A stretch of DNA of 64,000 nucleotides from NCBI GenBank assembly GCA_000349905.1, contig KB722746.1, positions 494,273 to 558,272 on the forward strand, written 5' to 3'. The position numbers were made by a program, and so were the translations under genes. The notes under the pieces were generated by a model, which worked only from the letters and a program-made list of their open reading frames with translations, ran no database searches and had not been told where the DNA came from. This DNA comes from Volvariella volvacea V23 (lineage: Eukaryota; Basidiomycota; Agaricomycetes; Agaricales; Pluteaceae). Of the stretch, positions 46,080-57,777 are shown piece by piece. Position 1 is the stretch's first letter. Each line of letters starts with the position of its first letter.

Positions 46080-47444
46080 CTCTCGCAGTCAACTTGGTGA
46101 GGTCGCCTGTTTCGTTCAATCGTGGGGTCCTGGTCTATATAATTCGTTTCCTATATTATATCCATTTGTTAGCCCATGTCCTTGTCCAACCCGAAATCAG
46201 GCGCTCACAAGTTCCTTCCAGCAGCCAGCAGGACAAGAGATCAGTGTGGGTTCCACACCCCTATCGGTATCTTGTGGGTAGGACCGCTTCCGTCTCTATT
46301 CCGTTTTCGTCAGGGCTCAGTGATCTGCGCCAGGCCAACCAAAAGGCACCCGTCAATGTCGGCTGCTGGTCGCACCAGTGTCCTTTCCGTTCCTCTGCCC
46401 GAAGGATAGCAATCAAATCCGTGCACGATGCGGCAAAGCGTGGGAAGGTGCACTGCGGAATGGAGAACGAGCAAGATACCAGAGTGTAAGAAGACGGGGG
46501 CAACGAGAAACCAACAAGAAGGGGTCTCGGCTCAAGTTATAGAAAAAACAAAACTTCATAACCCCAGAATCTCCACAGAAAACATGTAACAGATGCACGT
46601 TGCAGGAAACACCACGATAGAACTCTGATTAACGGGAGTACGTACCTCGTGACGCAAAAAAAGTAGTTTCTCGGTAATGCCCTGCCAATGCCCTGCTCAC
46701 AATCTAATATTAAACTTCTGTGACGTTTAAGAGTCGATGCAATTGATGTTTTGCCCTCGAATGGCAATTCTGCTTCTTGTAAAAGGTCACTAGCCCACCT
46801 TCGAGGACAAGGAGGTGAAGTCGCAGCAGAGCAACACGAAAACGGAACACAAAAAAAGGACTTGACATATCACCTCGCATAGCCGTTTATGTACCGAAGG
46901 CGGCCACNGAAAAAAGTTGATGCAAATGTTTCCAGTCCCGGCCGGTGTGAAGCCCATTACCAATAATCGCCGTCTTATCGAAGGGCGGCAGAGAAGGAAC
47001 TTGGGTTTTTTAGGCTACGTCTGGCCGTAAACCAGTGGCGATAGGCCCTATCAGACAAGGGAAACAGGGCGTGTATCAATACAACCCTCCCTATGACCGC
47101 ACGCGTGCAGGTTGGATGGTGTTCCGTGCAAAGGGACAAACGGCAGAGCCCCTGAATGCCACGTGACATCGATGCTTTCGGCCCGGCCCCGTTCAACCGG
47201 TTCTGCTGGACTTTTTGCATAAGGCTCTGTATCAAATGAAGGGGTGTAGCACGGTAGATAACGAAAGCTAGCAAAAATTACAAAGCAATGAGTAAAGCAA
47301 AAGAACACATCATGAAAGTGCAATACATAACACAGCACACAAATGACCAAATCCTGGGCCAGTGCGGCGGAAATCCCTACTAAGTAGTCTCTTCGTAGTG
47401 TCTCAACCCCACCAACTCAAGAATTGGTCGTGTTGATTCCCTAC
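46080..47444. other. Intergenic, no gene seen; one ambiguous base
   Basis: Promoter side of the transporter and 3' side of the next gene. A single N at 46908. Short frames only. Confidence 0.5.
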
Positions 47445-49236
47445 TCACCATTCGGAGAACGGAACATACTCCGGTTCGGGGGACCTCAAGACATACGGGC
47501 CCGTGACACCGATAGAGGCGAAGGGCGTGGCAAGTACTGTGTATAGGATGTTGAAAATATATCCCCAGTTCGATGAGGATGAGGCATCATTGCCACTGGC
47601 AGGTGGCTCCACTGTTGATTCCCTCCCGGTGGTTCTCCTTCCTTTGCTACCAGTCTCATCCTTTGCATTCATCTTCTTCTCTGCCTTCTTTGCATTCCTC
47701 TCTTCCTCGCTATCACTACTCTCTCTCCCACTACCGAATTCGAATGTCCAGACGCCACTATCATCCTTTTCCCTCATCAAGACCCAGACCATCAACGACG
47801 CAGAACACCAAATAATATCCCATCCAATAGACGACTGCGCAGGATGCTCAAACAACGTCTTCCACTCGAGCCTCACCAGATCCCATGCCAGCTGCATGTT
47901 GCTTCCTACCTTGTCCTGCTCGTACAGCAAGTTAGTGAACTCTTCAGACGATAAGACAGTCGAAATCGTTTGGAAGCGCAGGAGGACAGAGGCGACCATG
48001 CTGAGGACATATAGCAGGCCAACGGACGAAAGGTTGTTGACCGGTGGATTAGACTTGCTAAAGACGGCGTTGGGGACTTCTTTGATCACCACAGACTCAA
48101 CCGAGTCTAGCAACGGTATGAATAACGCCGCATGCATCAGGACCAAGTTTGGCAAGAAAGTCGAATCCGAAGTGAATGGCGACAATCCCGTTGCGACCAA
48201 ACCAACAATGACAGGGATCCAAAGCCACCTGGTTGCCTGGACGTACACCGCCGATCTGGCTTTTGCGGGCGAGGCCGGCGTTGGAGGTGAGAGGACGACC
48301 ACAACATAAAACAGGTTTGAGGCAACAGAGATGGCTACGAATTGGCCAAGGAGCATGTAGGCCGGAAGGTGTTTGATCCGCCGTCGTTTGCCTAAACAAA
48401 AATAGGTTAGCCCAGGAAGTGATATTAAGCAGGTCAACAGATTGGGTATGAGAGATGGATCTAAACGATTTCGCGCAGATAGACGCCAGTAAGGTACAGT
48501 GGAAGCGAATTTCTCTGTCCCTTAATTTCCATATGAATCCATAACACCCGGACATAAGGGACTCTCGAGAGTACCCCAGGTAAAGTGGGAGGGAGGTACC
48601 AGGAACAGGACTTTAGACCTCACCTTCAGCCGCTAAGAAAACAGTCCAAGCGCCCACAGTAAACAAACACAACTGCTCGCTCCACCACCAGTTTGGGGGT
48701 TTACGGCATACAACCGCCCATGCTTGCTCAAATAGAGCGGTGTTTTGTAGCCATCGGGCTATGCGCTCGAGTAAGGAAGCAGACTTGATGTGAAAACCAG
48801 CATTCGCGCCAACAGATTGTTCATAGTCATGGAAACTCCACTATGAAAGGATGGCAGGACGGGTGGCGCAAGTAGATGTCAGCATGGATACGGGCGTGAA
48901 TCAACGTGTATATGAGAGGCGGTCAAGTCTACGCACCTCCATGAATTTGAACATATCTGTGCAAAGAAAAAGGCTCACATTAGTACAAACAATAAATCAA
49001 CACATCGAGCGTAACTCACAGTACCAGGTATGAATAAAACTCCCAATTGCTAGGAGCACAAAAACGCATGCTTTAGCCTTTGTTGTTGCTGCGCGTTTGG
49101 CGCCTGTTGTGCAGAATGCCGCTGAACATATAGACCGTACAACCCATCCGAAGAGTGCGAGAATGATCAGGAAGTAGGAAGTAAAGATCCCAAGAGCAAC
49201 GAGCTGCGGTGCCTGCAAATCCAACAGACCTGTCAT
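47445..49236 (-). CDS. Multi-pass membrane protein of unknown function
   Basis: A 466-residue predicted integral membrane protein. Exons are 49236-49020, 48956-48937 (20 nt), 48840-48624 and 48391-47445. Hydrophobic segments include LVALGIFTSYFLIILALFGWVV, ACVFVLLAIGSFIHTWYY, LCLFTVGAWTVFLAA, YMLLGQFVAISVASNLFYVVVVL, LWIPVIVGLVATGL, LVLMHAALFIPLLDSV, LLYVLSMVASVLLRF and IIWCSASLMVWVLM. That gives about eight helices, followed by a charged Glu/Lys-rich tail. The small exon encodes MFKFME and joins to WSFHDYEQ. The layout resembles basidiomycete hypothetical membrane proteins; I do not recognise a named family. No enzyme motif is visible. Confidence 0.75.
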
Positions 49237-52046
49237 CTCGTCCGAGTCGGAAAGGGGGGCGTTGTCGACGTATAGATCGTTACGAGAAGAGAAGAAAGCT
49301 TATAGCAACACGGAGGAAGTATTGATACTCTTTGAGCGCCTGCTCCTACCCCGGGTATCGATGTTGTAGTGAGCTGGGTTCAGGAGAACCTAGTTAAGAG
49401 AAGAAAAGTCAGCGCGGTAATGTCCATTTCCCACGCTGGTTTAGCTCCTTTCATCATCACCCTGCATTTCAATGTCGTCTTCCACGCAGTTTACCATGCG
49501 CTCGAGGTAAACGTCAACATTCTAGGGGTCTGTTCATGTTTGTGCAGCTACTCGTCTGATACGAGTCAGAGTTCTGAACTTGGATGCATATTATCCTATA
49601 CAGAGCACATCACTGGCACTATAAACGCAGCCAATCACAAGTACTAAACGGCACACACCCACGGCTTCACAGCAGCAACTATGTGCGCCATGAAACACGC
49701 TGTAAATGTATCAGCCAAGCCGTTTCATATTCAATGCATGCAGAGAGCTCATTGATGAGGTGCAGTAATGTCGTAATCAAGACTCAAGCTGAACTCCAAA
49801 TATAGACCCTTTCGATCCCACTTCTAGATCGAGCTTTGGAGCTAATCAATGCAATACCGCAGCTCGGTATCTTCATGTCTTGAAGCACCGGTCATCTCTC
49901 GGACACTCATACGTAGCATATTGGGCCCACATGCAAACCGAGTTCACAGGAGGTGTGTCAGCAGCCGCAAACAATATAATCCTTCGAAAGAGACTCGTAA
50001 ACACATTGATCCCAAGATCACATCACTGCAATGAAATCACCGGGGTAAGTACTAATGCACAGTTTGAACTCTTAGTTGGTGGGTTGCAAAGGCTTAATAG
50101 TCAGTGCAAAGCTCGGGACTTTGCGTCTCGGCTGCTTTGCAAGAGTTTGAAGTCCTCTATGGGCTTCCGAACAACAAAATCACCACACCGGTACAGCATG
50201 TTTGATGCAGGTCAGGAAACCAGGTCCTGAAGCTTAAGGCTTTAGTACGTCATCTTGCATTCAAATTTGGGCATTTCTGCAAAACATGAGTAGAGCCTTG
50301 CATAATGACGGAATGATGGTGTGCTAGTGGCTATCGATTCTAGTAGGCCAATGCTTCGGTCGAGTGGATCGTATATTCACCCCTCGAAACATCGGGAAGT
50401 ACCCATGAGTCAATGACGAAAGAGTCAACTCCACATAAGACTCGGGTTACTCAACTGGTCGGGGGGACCCTCCAGAATTGATGCTGTGTCGGGTGTGGAT
50501 ATGCCCCGATGTGTGTAGCTATTCAGTGTGAGTTATTGGCATGCTATAGCATGTCTGCTCCTGCTCCACTCCTGACCACCTTCCACAAACTCGCTCTAGC
50601 CGTCAGGTGGGTCGTTAACACATTGTCGAGGATTTCCACCTTCCTACCGTCGGCGGAGACCACATTGCAAGTGCGCATTTCTACATCATATCCATTAGGT
50701 ACGCTATAACGCCCACGCCTCTTTTGTATACCAATGAGGACGAAAGGGCTTACAATTCTGCACCAAATAGGTCAGGCTATCTTCCTCAAGCTAATACGCA
50801 TGGTGCTATATACAATGGACCCAAGCCGTCCTTCCCCAACGTCCTCGTAATTTCCGATATAGCCGATTAGTTGCCCTGGGTCGAACAGTGCTCCCTGCGC
50901 AAAAAAGTGATTATTGCGAAAACAGCCGCTGTAAAGGTCGACTTGCAAGCATTTTTTTCTTCTGGTGTGGAGGTCCACGTTGTAACAGACTTGATAGACC
51001 GGTGCTTATATAGGTTGGTTATCTGGAGTGAAGGATTTGGGGAGATTCTGAAGAGGGACTCTGCTGCTGCGATTCGCACTTTAATGACGTTGAGGAAGAA
51101 GTTGATTGACCAGCTGCCTGGTCGGGTGTTGATCATTGTTGGACTAATTACTGATTTTAGATCACGTTGCGGATCCAGACTCCTCGAGGCTCGTTTCGAG
51201 GCCGTCCCATGTGACCTCCTCCCTTATTGAACAACGCCGCACCCTACTTACTCTCGCAACACCGACATGAATCAGACAGAGAAAAAGACAATGCTCATGT
51301 CGAGCGGCACCTGCTATTCACAAAATCGTCAAAATATATGGACATCGGCAAGTATCTTACCCAAGCCCTATTGATTCTGGTAGCCTTGAGCCTCGGGATA
51401 CTGTCGAGTCTAATCTTAGAACATGGTTAATTCTACCCTTTCATATCCCACAATCTGCACTTCTTCGATACCCACCGTGCTCAGCGCACTCTGACCCTTA
51501 TTACCACTACGCCCGGCTCATCCCTTCGAGTCTTTAACCTTATGGAGTTCACTCGTCGTCACAAAGAACAGTAGTCTCGGAATGTTCATTTCCGTCTACT
51601 ATATCTCTATTGCACTGGCGACACAGTATCATGGCGCTGCTAATTTACTATCGTCCCATTCAAGGGCCTTTGTTCATAAGGCAGCCCTCCCTCTTAACGC
51701 CTTATGGCATACCAGCACCGACGAGCACGCAAGACCCTCGGACATTCCTATCACGCGATAGAAAGCACACCACGACGAGTTTCGTAACATTCACCTTTCC
51801 ATGCAATTGTGGTCTATCAGCAGGCATCGGACAGAGCATCAAGCCGACAATTGGTGAAGTTGTCTCCGGTGTATCGGACATGATAGAGTGGCATAGTCCT
51901 GAAATGGAACTCGTACCCTGAGGAAGCCAGGTATCTGGACTGAACGCGCCGTGATGGACGGGGGATACCTCAAGCTAGTTCAGATATAAGAGTCATCGTT
52001 CGTGGATGACAACCTCACAACCACAACTCGTTCCTCAACTCGCAAG
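49237..52046. other. 2.8-kb stretch without a supported gene
   Basis: Several short frames on both strands. Around 50700-51140 (minus) a TATATAAG element at about 51005 is followed by frames without a recognisable protein or convincing splice pattern. Frames at 51227-51430 and 51610-51921 (plus) also lack support. A small lineage-specific gene is possible but not demonstrable here. Confidence 0.4.
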
Positions 52047-52660
52047 ATGGCTCTCACTTCTGGTCGCTACTTGATCAAGAATCGCGATAACTACGTTGGT
52101 CGTGCCCTCAGGGAGGATATGTCTCTCCTCCCCAAGGCCGTCCTCCTGCTCCCCGAAGGCGTCGAAGCCCCTGTGGTCAGTTGGCTTCATATCAGTCTTT
52201 GTCATGAAAACTTACAACGTTGATACCAGTGGGAAGTCGAAGTTTTGGAAGATGGTCTGGTCATATTGAAGACGCGGAATTCCACCGCTGCGAGACAGGC
52301 AGATCGTGTGGTTGCCATTTTAATGGAAGAAATTCCTGCACAGCAGTGGAAGCTAACCAATGACGAACGGAGTGGTCCCTATGCTTATATGTGAGTTATT
52401 CCTGGCTCAAAAATCTGGTTGTGTACATACTCAAAATGTTTATTGTAGTGTTGAATTGCCCCACGAAGGAATCGGTTGGGTGGCCCCCAAAGAACCAGAG
52501 GAGCAGGCAAGTGTAATCACTTTGTGTGGTTGGATTGACAAGAAGCTTATAGGCAACCTCCTTTTAGTTGCTCTGCCGCCCTTTGGTCGTTAAGGAATCA
52601 CTCCCGCCTGTATATCCCTCGAACGAGGTCTTCGAGTTCATCCCCTATGTAGAATACTAG
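52047..52660 (+). CDS. Serine protease inhibitor, I66 (mycospin) family
   Basis: A 146-residue beta-trefoil protease inhibitor of the mushroom I66 type (cospin, cnispin and relatives), cytosolic with no signal peptide; proposed to act on endogenous or predator serine proteases. Exons are 52047-52175, 52230-52390, 52449-52506 and 52568-52660. The N-terminus MALTSGRYLIKNRDNYVGRA, then EDMSLLPKAVLLLPEGVEAPVWEVE, and the C-terminal GIGWVAPKEPEEQ, RPLVV, SLPPVYPSNEVFEFIPYVEY match the family. The third intron has a GC donor (CAG/GCAAGT) and ends CTTTTAG. Without it the frame stops at 52593 and loses the conserved C-terminal strand. The family assignment rests on remembered motif order. Confidence 0.8.
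52507..52567 (+). other. GC-AG intron
   Basis: A 61-nt intron with donor CAG/GCAAGT and acceptor CTTTTAG inside the I66 inhibitor gene. Its removal restores the expected C-terminus in phase 0. Confidence 0.75.
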
Positions 52661-53454
52661 ATCGTATAAATGGCGGGTAAATATGATTTTTGTGTTCGGT
52701 GTTGTCAATTGAATATGTCGCATTCATTCATACTGGAGTCTTGTACTTACTGGTTAACCTGGAGAGATATCCAAAGAAACTTTAATAGCTATAGGGCCGA
52801 GATACTTCGACCTCGAGAACTGGGTGGATCACTGGGCTACCATACAACAGCATTACTATTTGAAATACTTCACTTGGCGCCCACCGCAAGGAGAGCTCGC
52901 TTCCTAGTCGTACTAGCATTCATTTGGACGAGTCGCAGATCCAAGTTACTGAGCGCAAAAGGAAAGAGTTGATTCTGTCAGGTTCCGAACCTGTGTACTA
53001 GTCAGGGGCGACTGCCCATCCTAGTTCTCGCTGTTTAGCTGTTACTCGCCTCCCATAATCAGTGATCACTCCAAAATGAGTTAGCCCGATGAAGATACAC
53101 ATCCATTTAATTGTCTACCGACCCTATACGACGTCCGAGAAGCTAGTCCTAATAACACAAAAACACGAGAAAGCGAAAGCCGAAAACACATTTAGTAGAG
53201 AAGTGCGAAGCATAATTTATTCGTCTGATAACGAATTCAAAATTGATAACCCGGCGCGGCAATTCCAAGAGCTTCTGGTGGTCATGTAGGATGGAATGGA
53301 TGAATGATGAATGATGAATGATGGAGATGGCGAGAATGTGGTGTGCAATGGTGATGATGATGGTGCTATAGAAGAAAAGACGAAGCAAGTATGAGACGGT
53401 GAATCGAGAAGTATACCGACAAGCGTACTCACCTAGTCCTGGAGGACTGAACAT
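52661..53454. other. Spacer, no gene seen; small ATGAATG-type repeat
   Basis: Mostly without signal. A short run of GATGAATGAT units at about 53297-53325 is a microsatellite-like tract. Confidence 0.5.
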
Positions 53455-53565
53455 CTAGGCAATAGTGCAGCCGCCGCCGCCGCTACCACCACCGTCCTCG
53501 TCGATGGGGACGTCGGCGGTAACAGTCTCCTCGCTCTTCTTAAAGATGTAAGAGAAGGCGTCCAT
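53455..53565 (-). CDS. Mating-pheromone-precursor-like CaaX peptide (36 aa)
   Basis: A single-exon 36-residue ORF with the build of homobasidiomycete lipopeptide pheromone precursors. It starts MDAFSYIF and has a polar/charged middle (KKSEETVTADVP) and a charged IDED site. A glycine/serine run follows, then the CaaX box CTIA at the stop. In known precursors the Cys is farnesylated and carboxymethylated, and the peptide is cut at a pair of polar or charged residues 9-15 residues upstream. Here that would give a Gly/Ser-rich mature peptide. A TATA-like ATATAAGG lies at 53642-53649 (minus), about 77 bp upstream. No STE3-type receptor or homeodomain gene is in the window, so it may be a non-mating-type pheromone-like gene or an unrelated prenylated micropeptide. 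Confidence 0.65.
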   Translation of the reverse strand: MDAFSYIFKKSEETVTADVPIDEDGGGSGGGGCTIA

Positions 53566-54306
53566 TTTAGTTGGAGGATGTATGGAACTCGAAAGGCTGG
53601 TTGACGAATCGTCTGGCCCTTCCCCCTCCCCACCACAGACTCCTTATATCCTTCGCTCCAACCTAGTTCCGATGCTCAACTCCCTCTCCTTCACAGCAGG
53701 AACATAATAGAGAAACAATAAGCCTCTCCCCTCATATCGCTGTCGCTTATTGTTCTCGAGCCGACGTCACCGACCTTGTATAGATGCCAGCCAGTAGGAA
53801 CTGAATTGCGAATCCAACAGCCCTAGACGCTAGGTCCTCATTCGCTCAAACTAGGATAGGGCACGTCAATCTATGACCGGGCTATTCAACCGGGCTCCGT
53901 CGAAGACAATAAGGATTCTAGGTGCGACGGCTATAAATATGTGGCCGGCGGAACTTTGTTGAGCGTTTGTGGTGAGGCTTAATTTATTCGAGTTGCATCT
54001 TTATTGTTCGGATTGCCGCTACGCCCCCTTCTGTCTTGGGGTCATTGCCGTAAGTATCGTTGACACCTAGTGACAGATACGTTTGCACGATGTGGTGGAT
54101 TACACCGACCAATGGTGTGGTCTGAGTAAAAATGCCCCCCCTCTGCAACAGTCTGGTGTGCAGATTGCGCTCCTTGAGCGCGATGCAGTCTTTCCTCGAG
54201 AGCTCGTAGGTATTGCACTTGCATATTGTACCGCCTATGTATACAAAAATTGCATTATCCATATCGTACATTCATTCTTATCCACCTTTACTCCTCCCCA
54301 AACCCA
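53566..54306. other. Spacer with pheromone-like gene promoter
   Basis: TATA-like element at 53642-53649 on minus. No other gene is supported. A 95-codon minus frame at 53984-54271 has no family signal. Confidence 0.5.
53642..53649 (-). promoter_or_regulatory. TATA-like element of the CaaX peptide gene
   Basis: ATATAAGG on minus, about 77 bp before the ATG at 53565, followed by a purine-poor leader. Confidence 0.4.
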
Positions 54307-57300
54307 CTATGCCTTCTCAAAAACATACAAATACGCCAGCTTCTTCAGCTCACTCACGCTCTCCCTATCCGCCTTGACCACCTTCTCATCATTAAACAAT
54401 ACCCAATCCTCGCCGACCTTGATATGCGCAACATAGTGCCCAGAGTGCACCGACGGCCCCTTGTGCGAGATGAACGCCTTGAGCTTGTACTTTGCCGGCA
54501 CGTCCTTTGACCCGGGGAGGGCCTTGGGGGCACTAGAGGAGGCTTCATTCCCCATCTCGACGTCTTCCTCTCCAACATCGTCAGGGTGGCTGAACAGCCA
54601 CTCGACCGCACGTTCCGCATCTCCATTCTACACCCACCCAGCGTCAACAACCCGAGGCTGAATTCCAATAAGCTGACAGACACATACCGTCTCACGCAAC
54701 GCCTTGCGCGCCTGCGCAGCCGTAAAGCCCATCTCGCTCAGCATCGATACCTGCTCTTCGGACACTTGACCACGTCCTCCTCCCCCTCCTCCCCCATCTA
54801 GCTTGCTGAAATCGATGGGATCATCTATATCCGGATCCTCTAGATGGGCAAAGAGCCACTCCATGGCCACTTCGGCGTCATCCGTGTTCCCTGTCGCCAG
54901 CAAGGCTTTTTGACCTCTTATGCGAGAGAAGCCCATTGCTTCGAGCGTGGACAGTGCTGTCTCGTTAAATTGTATTTGTGCGGGGGCAGATCCACCACCT
55001 GAGTAATCCTATCAGCGATTGTGGCCGTTGGATGAATGTATTGAACGTACCCGGCCCGTCGTCTGGTAGTTCCGTTTCGTCGGGCAGCAGACCATGTCCA
55101 AGCTGTTGCTCGGTGAAGATCAATGCATCATCCTGAGGTAGGTTGACCGGGATGTCTATCGAAACGAACGTCATGCGAGACGGCCGATCATCCAAGGACA
55201 CTGAAGAACTCACCTAGCTTCGCAGGAACCCAGTTGACCAACTGAAACTTCTTTGCATGGACAACCAGTACATCCGGGAATGTCGCAAACTTTGTTTGCC
55301 TGCAAGGAAAGAATAGATCAGCGAAACAATTACGCGTAAATTAAGGCACCCTACTTTGTGGCGATGACAGATTTTTGACAGGAAGGGCACGAGTATTCTA
55401 GCGCCTCCGTGCCCAGCAGACTCTCAAGGCAGTCCCACAGAGCGACGTCCTTGTAGATCGTCTTCCCGTCCTCATTCTTTCCATTCTCCTCAGCCGGCAC
55501 GGCAATACTAAGCACATCAGTCTCGTCTTGTCGATACCTGACCTTCTTGCAATCGTTGCACTGTAGCCTCTGCTCCAATGCATACATGAAGATCTTGGTC
55601 GGGTCTGAAATCAATACTGTGAGGGCAGAGAGAAAACCTGAAAGGGAGGATAGTTACCATCAAGTGCCCTCTCCTTGTACTTGTGCATATCCCGACGAAG
55701 AACGGTAAGCAAGTGTCCCAAAAACTCCTCCGAGTCCTGCTGCTTCATGGTCGAGAACTCGGCATGACCCTTCCCAACGAGCGCCTTGAATCCAGTGGGC
55801 TTGATTCCCGTTTGGAAGACAGGTGTCGGGGACGCATGTTGGGTGATGGTACTGTCGCTCTGCGCCGCGACGCTGGAGAGTGCAGTGGCAGGATGAGAGT
55901 ATCTGCCGCTTAACAAACCATCAGCGACCTTGTGAATTTGGCATTCCACGCAATCAGCGGGTAAGACCTCTGGACAGGTTATTGCATGGTCGTGAGCCCC
56001 ATCGTTGTACCGTTTCTGGAATGAGGGCAACGAGAAGAGAACTTGGAGGACGGAGGCCATATAGCAGCTACCAATACTCAGTTACTTGCAACAGTGCATG
56101 GGCGTCAGAACTCACCTATTACCCAAATTAGCGAGTCCAGTTAAGCCAGGCCCGAACACCGGCTCAAGCGCCTTCCCATCATCTCCGGTGAGCGAAAAGT
56201 CATATTTCAGGTTGTGTTCAATTTGCTGTTGAGCTGTCAAAACATTGCCGAACAATGAACGAGGATAGACCTACCAGCTCCGTCATGCTCTTCTCTGTTT
56301 TTGTTTGCTGTTCCACCTTTATGCCAAACGCCGCTAGGTGGACAGGAAGTTCCGGGTCAAGTTTGGAGTCCTGGCATTTGTAACAAAAGATATCTAGATC
56401 GCGTGGTCAAATAGGGACAGAAAATGCTTTACGCTCTTTTCGTACCTGCATTGCCTTCTGGAGTAATCGTCCCTAACTTGACACTGACGCAATGTCCTGT
56501 CGACTCGAAATGCGCAAGAGCGTGACCATTCCCAGGTAAACCTCCAAATTGCTGCCGCCCGCAATTCAATCCACCACAAGTCAAACACAACCACAGGTTC
56601 TCCTTCAAGTCGCAACTGGAACAATGCGCGAGACCTATGTCTGATTAAGAGATGGTGCTGGGTAAGGCGAACATACACGTACCAGAGGCAGGAATAGGAC
56701 CAGTCGCGAGTTGTTCCAGCGTCAGTGTGTGCTCGCACGCCGTGATTTCTTCCTCCCAGGCCTTGACCTCAGATTGACGCGCAGATGACATTGATTGCAT
56801 TACGCCATCCACCAGAGATCGAACCTGGATGGCAGTGGGTATATAGATGTAACGAATAAGGGCATATATGCTCACCTTTGCATCCTCCAATGCACTGGGT
56901 AATTCCTTTCCTTTCCCGCTATCGCAAGACCAGCACTTCACGACATAGCTATGCTCAAATTTGTCCTCCTCCCGCTCTTCGGCAATCGCTAGCTTGGTTA
57001 TCTTTGCTGGTGGCTCCTCTCCTTCGAGCTGATGTCGAAATGCGTAGATAAGATCGGAGAAAGGAGATGTATAAAGTCAGTAAATGCGCTCGCGCCAGAG
57101 AATATGAAAGTTACTCACGCGTTGGACATTAGGCTTCGGTTTCCGTCGAACATTCAAAGTAAACGTATGCCCGCTTCTCGTGACATGGTTCCTCGCATGG
57201 TGGCGTTGCTCGTCCAAGCACCCTCCGTTGAAGCACGATAGACAAACATCCACGCCACGCGGGTCATCCTGCTCTCCCCGGTCGCAATGAAATCATCGCA

Positions 57301-57449
57301 AAGCGTAAGCCTCGACCGTTTGATGCGATCTAATCAATTGAACGCGCCTGATTATCAAAGCATTGGGTGCACTCCTCCCGATGAACGGATTGCGATAGTT
57401 TTGGAGGATTCAGCCGCGATAGACCAGGCAAGTGTGTGCAAGAGGTCAT
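54307..57449 (-). CDS. UBP14: Ubiquitin carboxyl-terminal hydrolase USP5/UBP14
   Basis: Deubiquitinase that takes apart free polyubiquitin chains and so keeps the proteasome supplied with ubiquitin. The start MTSCTHLPGLSRL at 57449 leads to a variant and a canonical zinc-finger UBP region (CTQCFDNQ/DDPRGVDVCLSCF, HARNHVTRSGHTF; later CSSCDLKENLWLCLTCG, GNGHALAHFESTGH). The peptidase Cys box is GLTGLANLGNSCYMASVLQ (C nucleophile). Two UBA domains follow (LEAMGFSRIRGQKALLATGN and VSMLSEMGFTAAQARKAL) and the His box is SGHYVAHIK near the C-terminus, ending LYVFEKA. This is the complete family order. About ten exons. The first intron (57269-57347) appears to use a GC donor (CAG/GCGCGT); skipping it gives immediate stops. 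The middle exon borders are approximate. Confidence 0.9.
57269..57347 (-). other. Probable GC-AG intron in UBP14
   Basis: A 79-nt intron with donor CAG/GCGCGT and acceptor GAGCAG. It joins TQCFDNQ to DDPRGVDVC, a junction conserved in the family. The donor is far from consensus after GC. Confidence 0.6.
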
Positions 57450-57777
57450 TAGAACGGTGGTGGTGGTAGCTCGAGAGAAAGTGCTTTGTCAATCTGCCCA
57501 AGACTTCGCGTATGTGGCGGTACAACTTAATTGGTCCCGCTTGCCTGAGGTGCACGTGACATCTCAGCTCGTACGGATTGCACCCAAGTGGGGTCGCTTT
57601 TGACGCATTGTTTTCAGGCAAGCTGCTACTAAACGCCACTCGCAAACGGAACTGCATTTAGAACAAGACAAAGAAAGCAGGGTGATTACTAAAAAGACCA
57701 TAAACTAGCAACTAATAAGAGTAAGGAAAGATAGCAAGAAAAACCGTGCTGCCTAAATAACAATATATTCCATCACA

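Noticed and set aside
50700..51140. Possible small minus-strand gene with TATATAAG upstream
   Set aside because: Frames read TATA-proximal peptides with no recognisable family, and no convincing start and splice set could be built.
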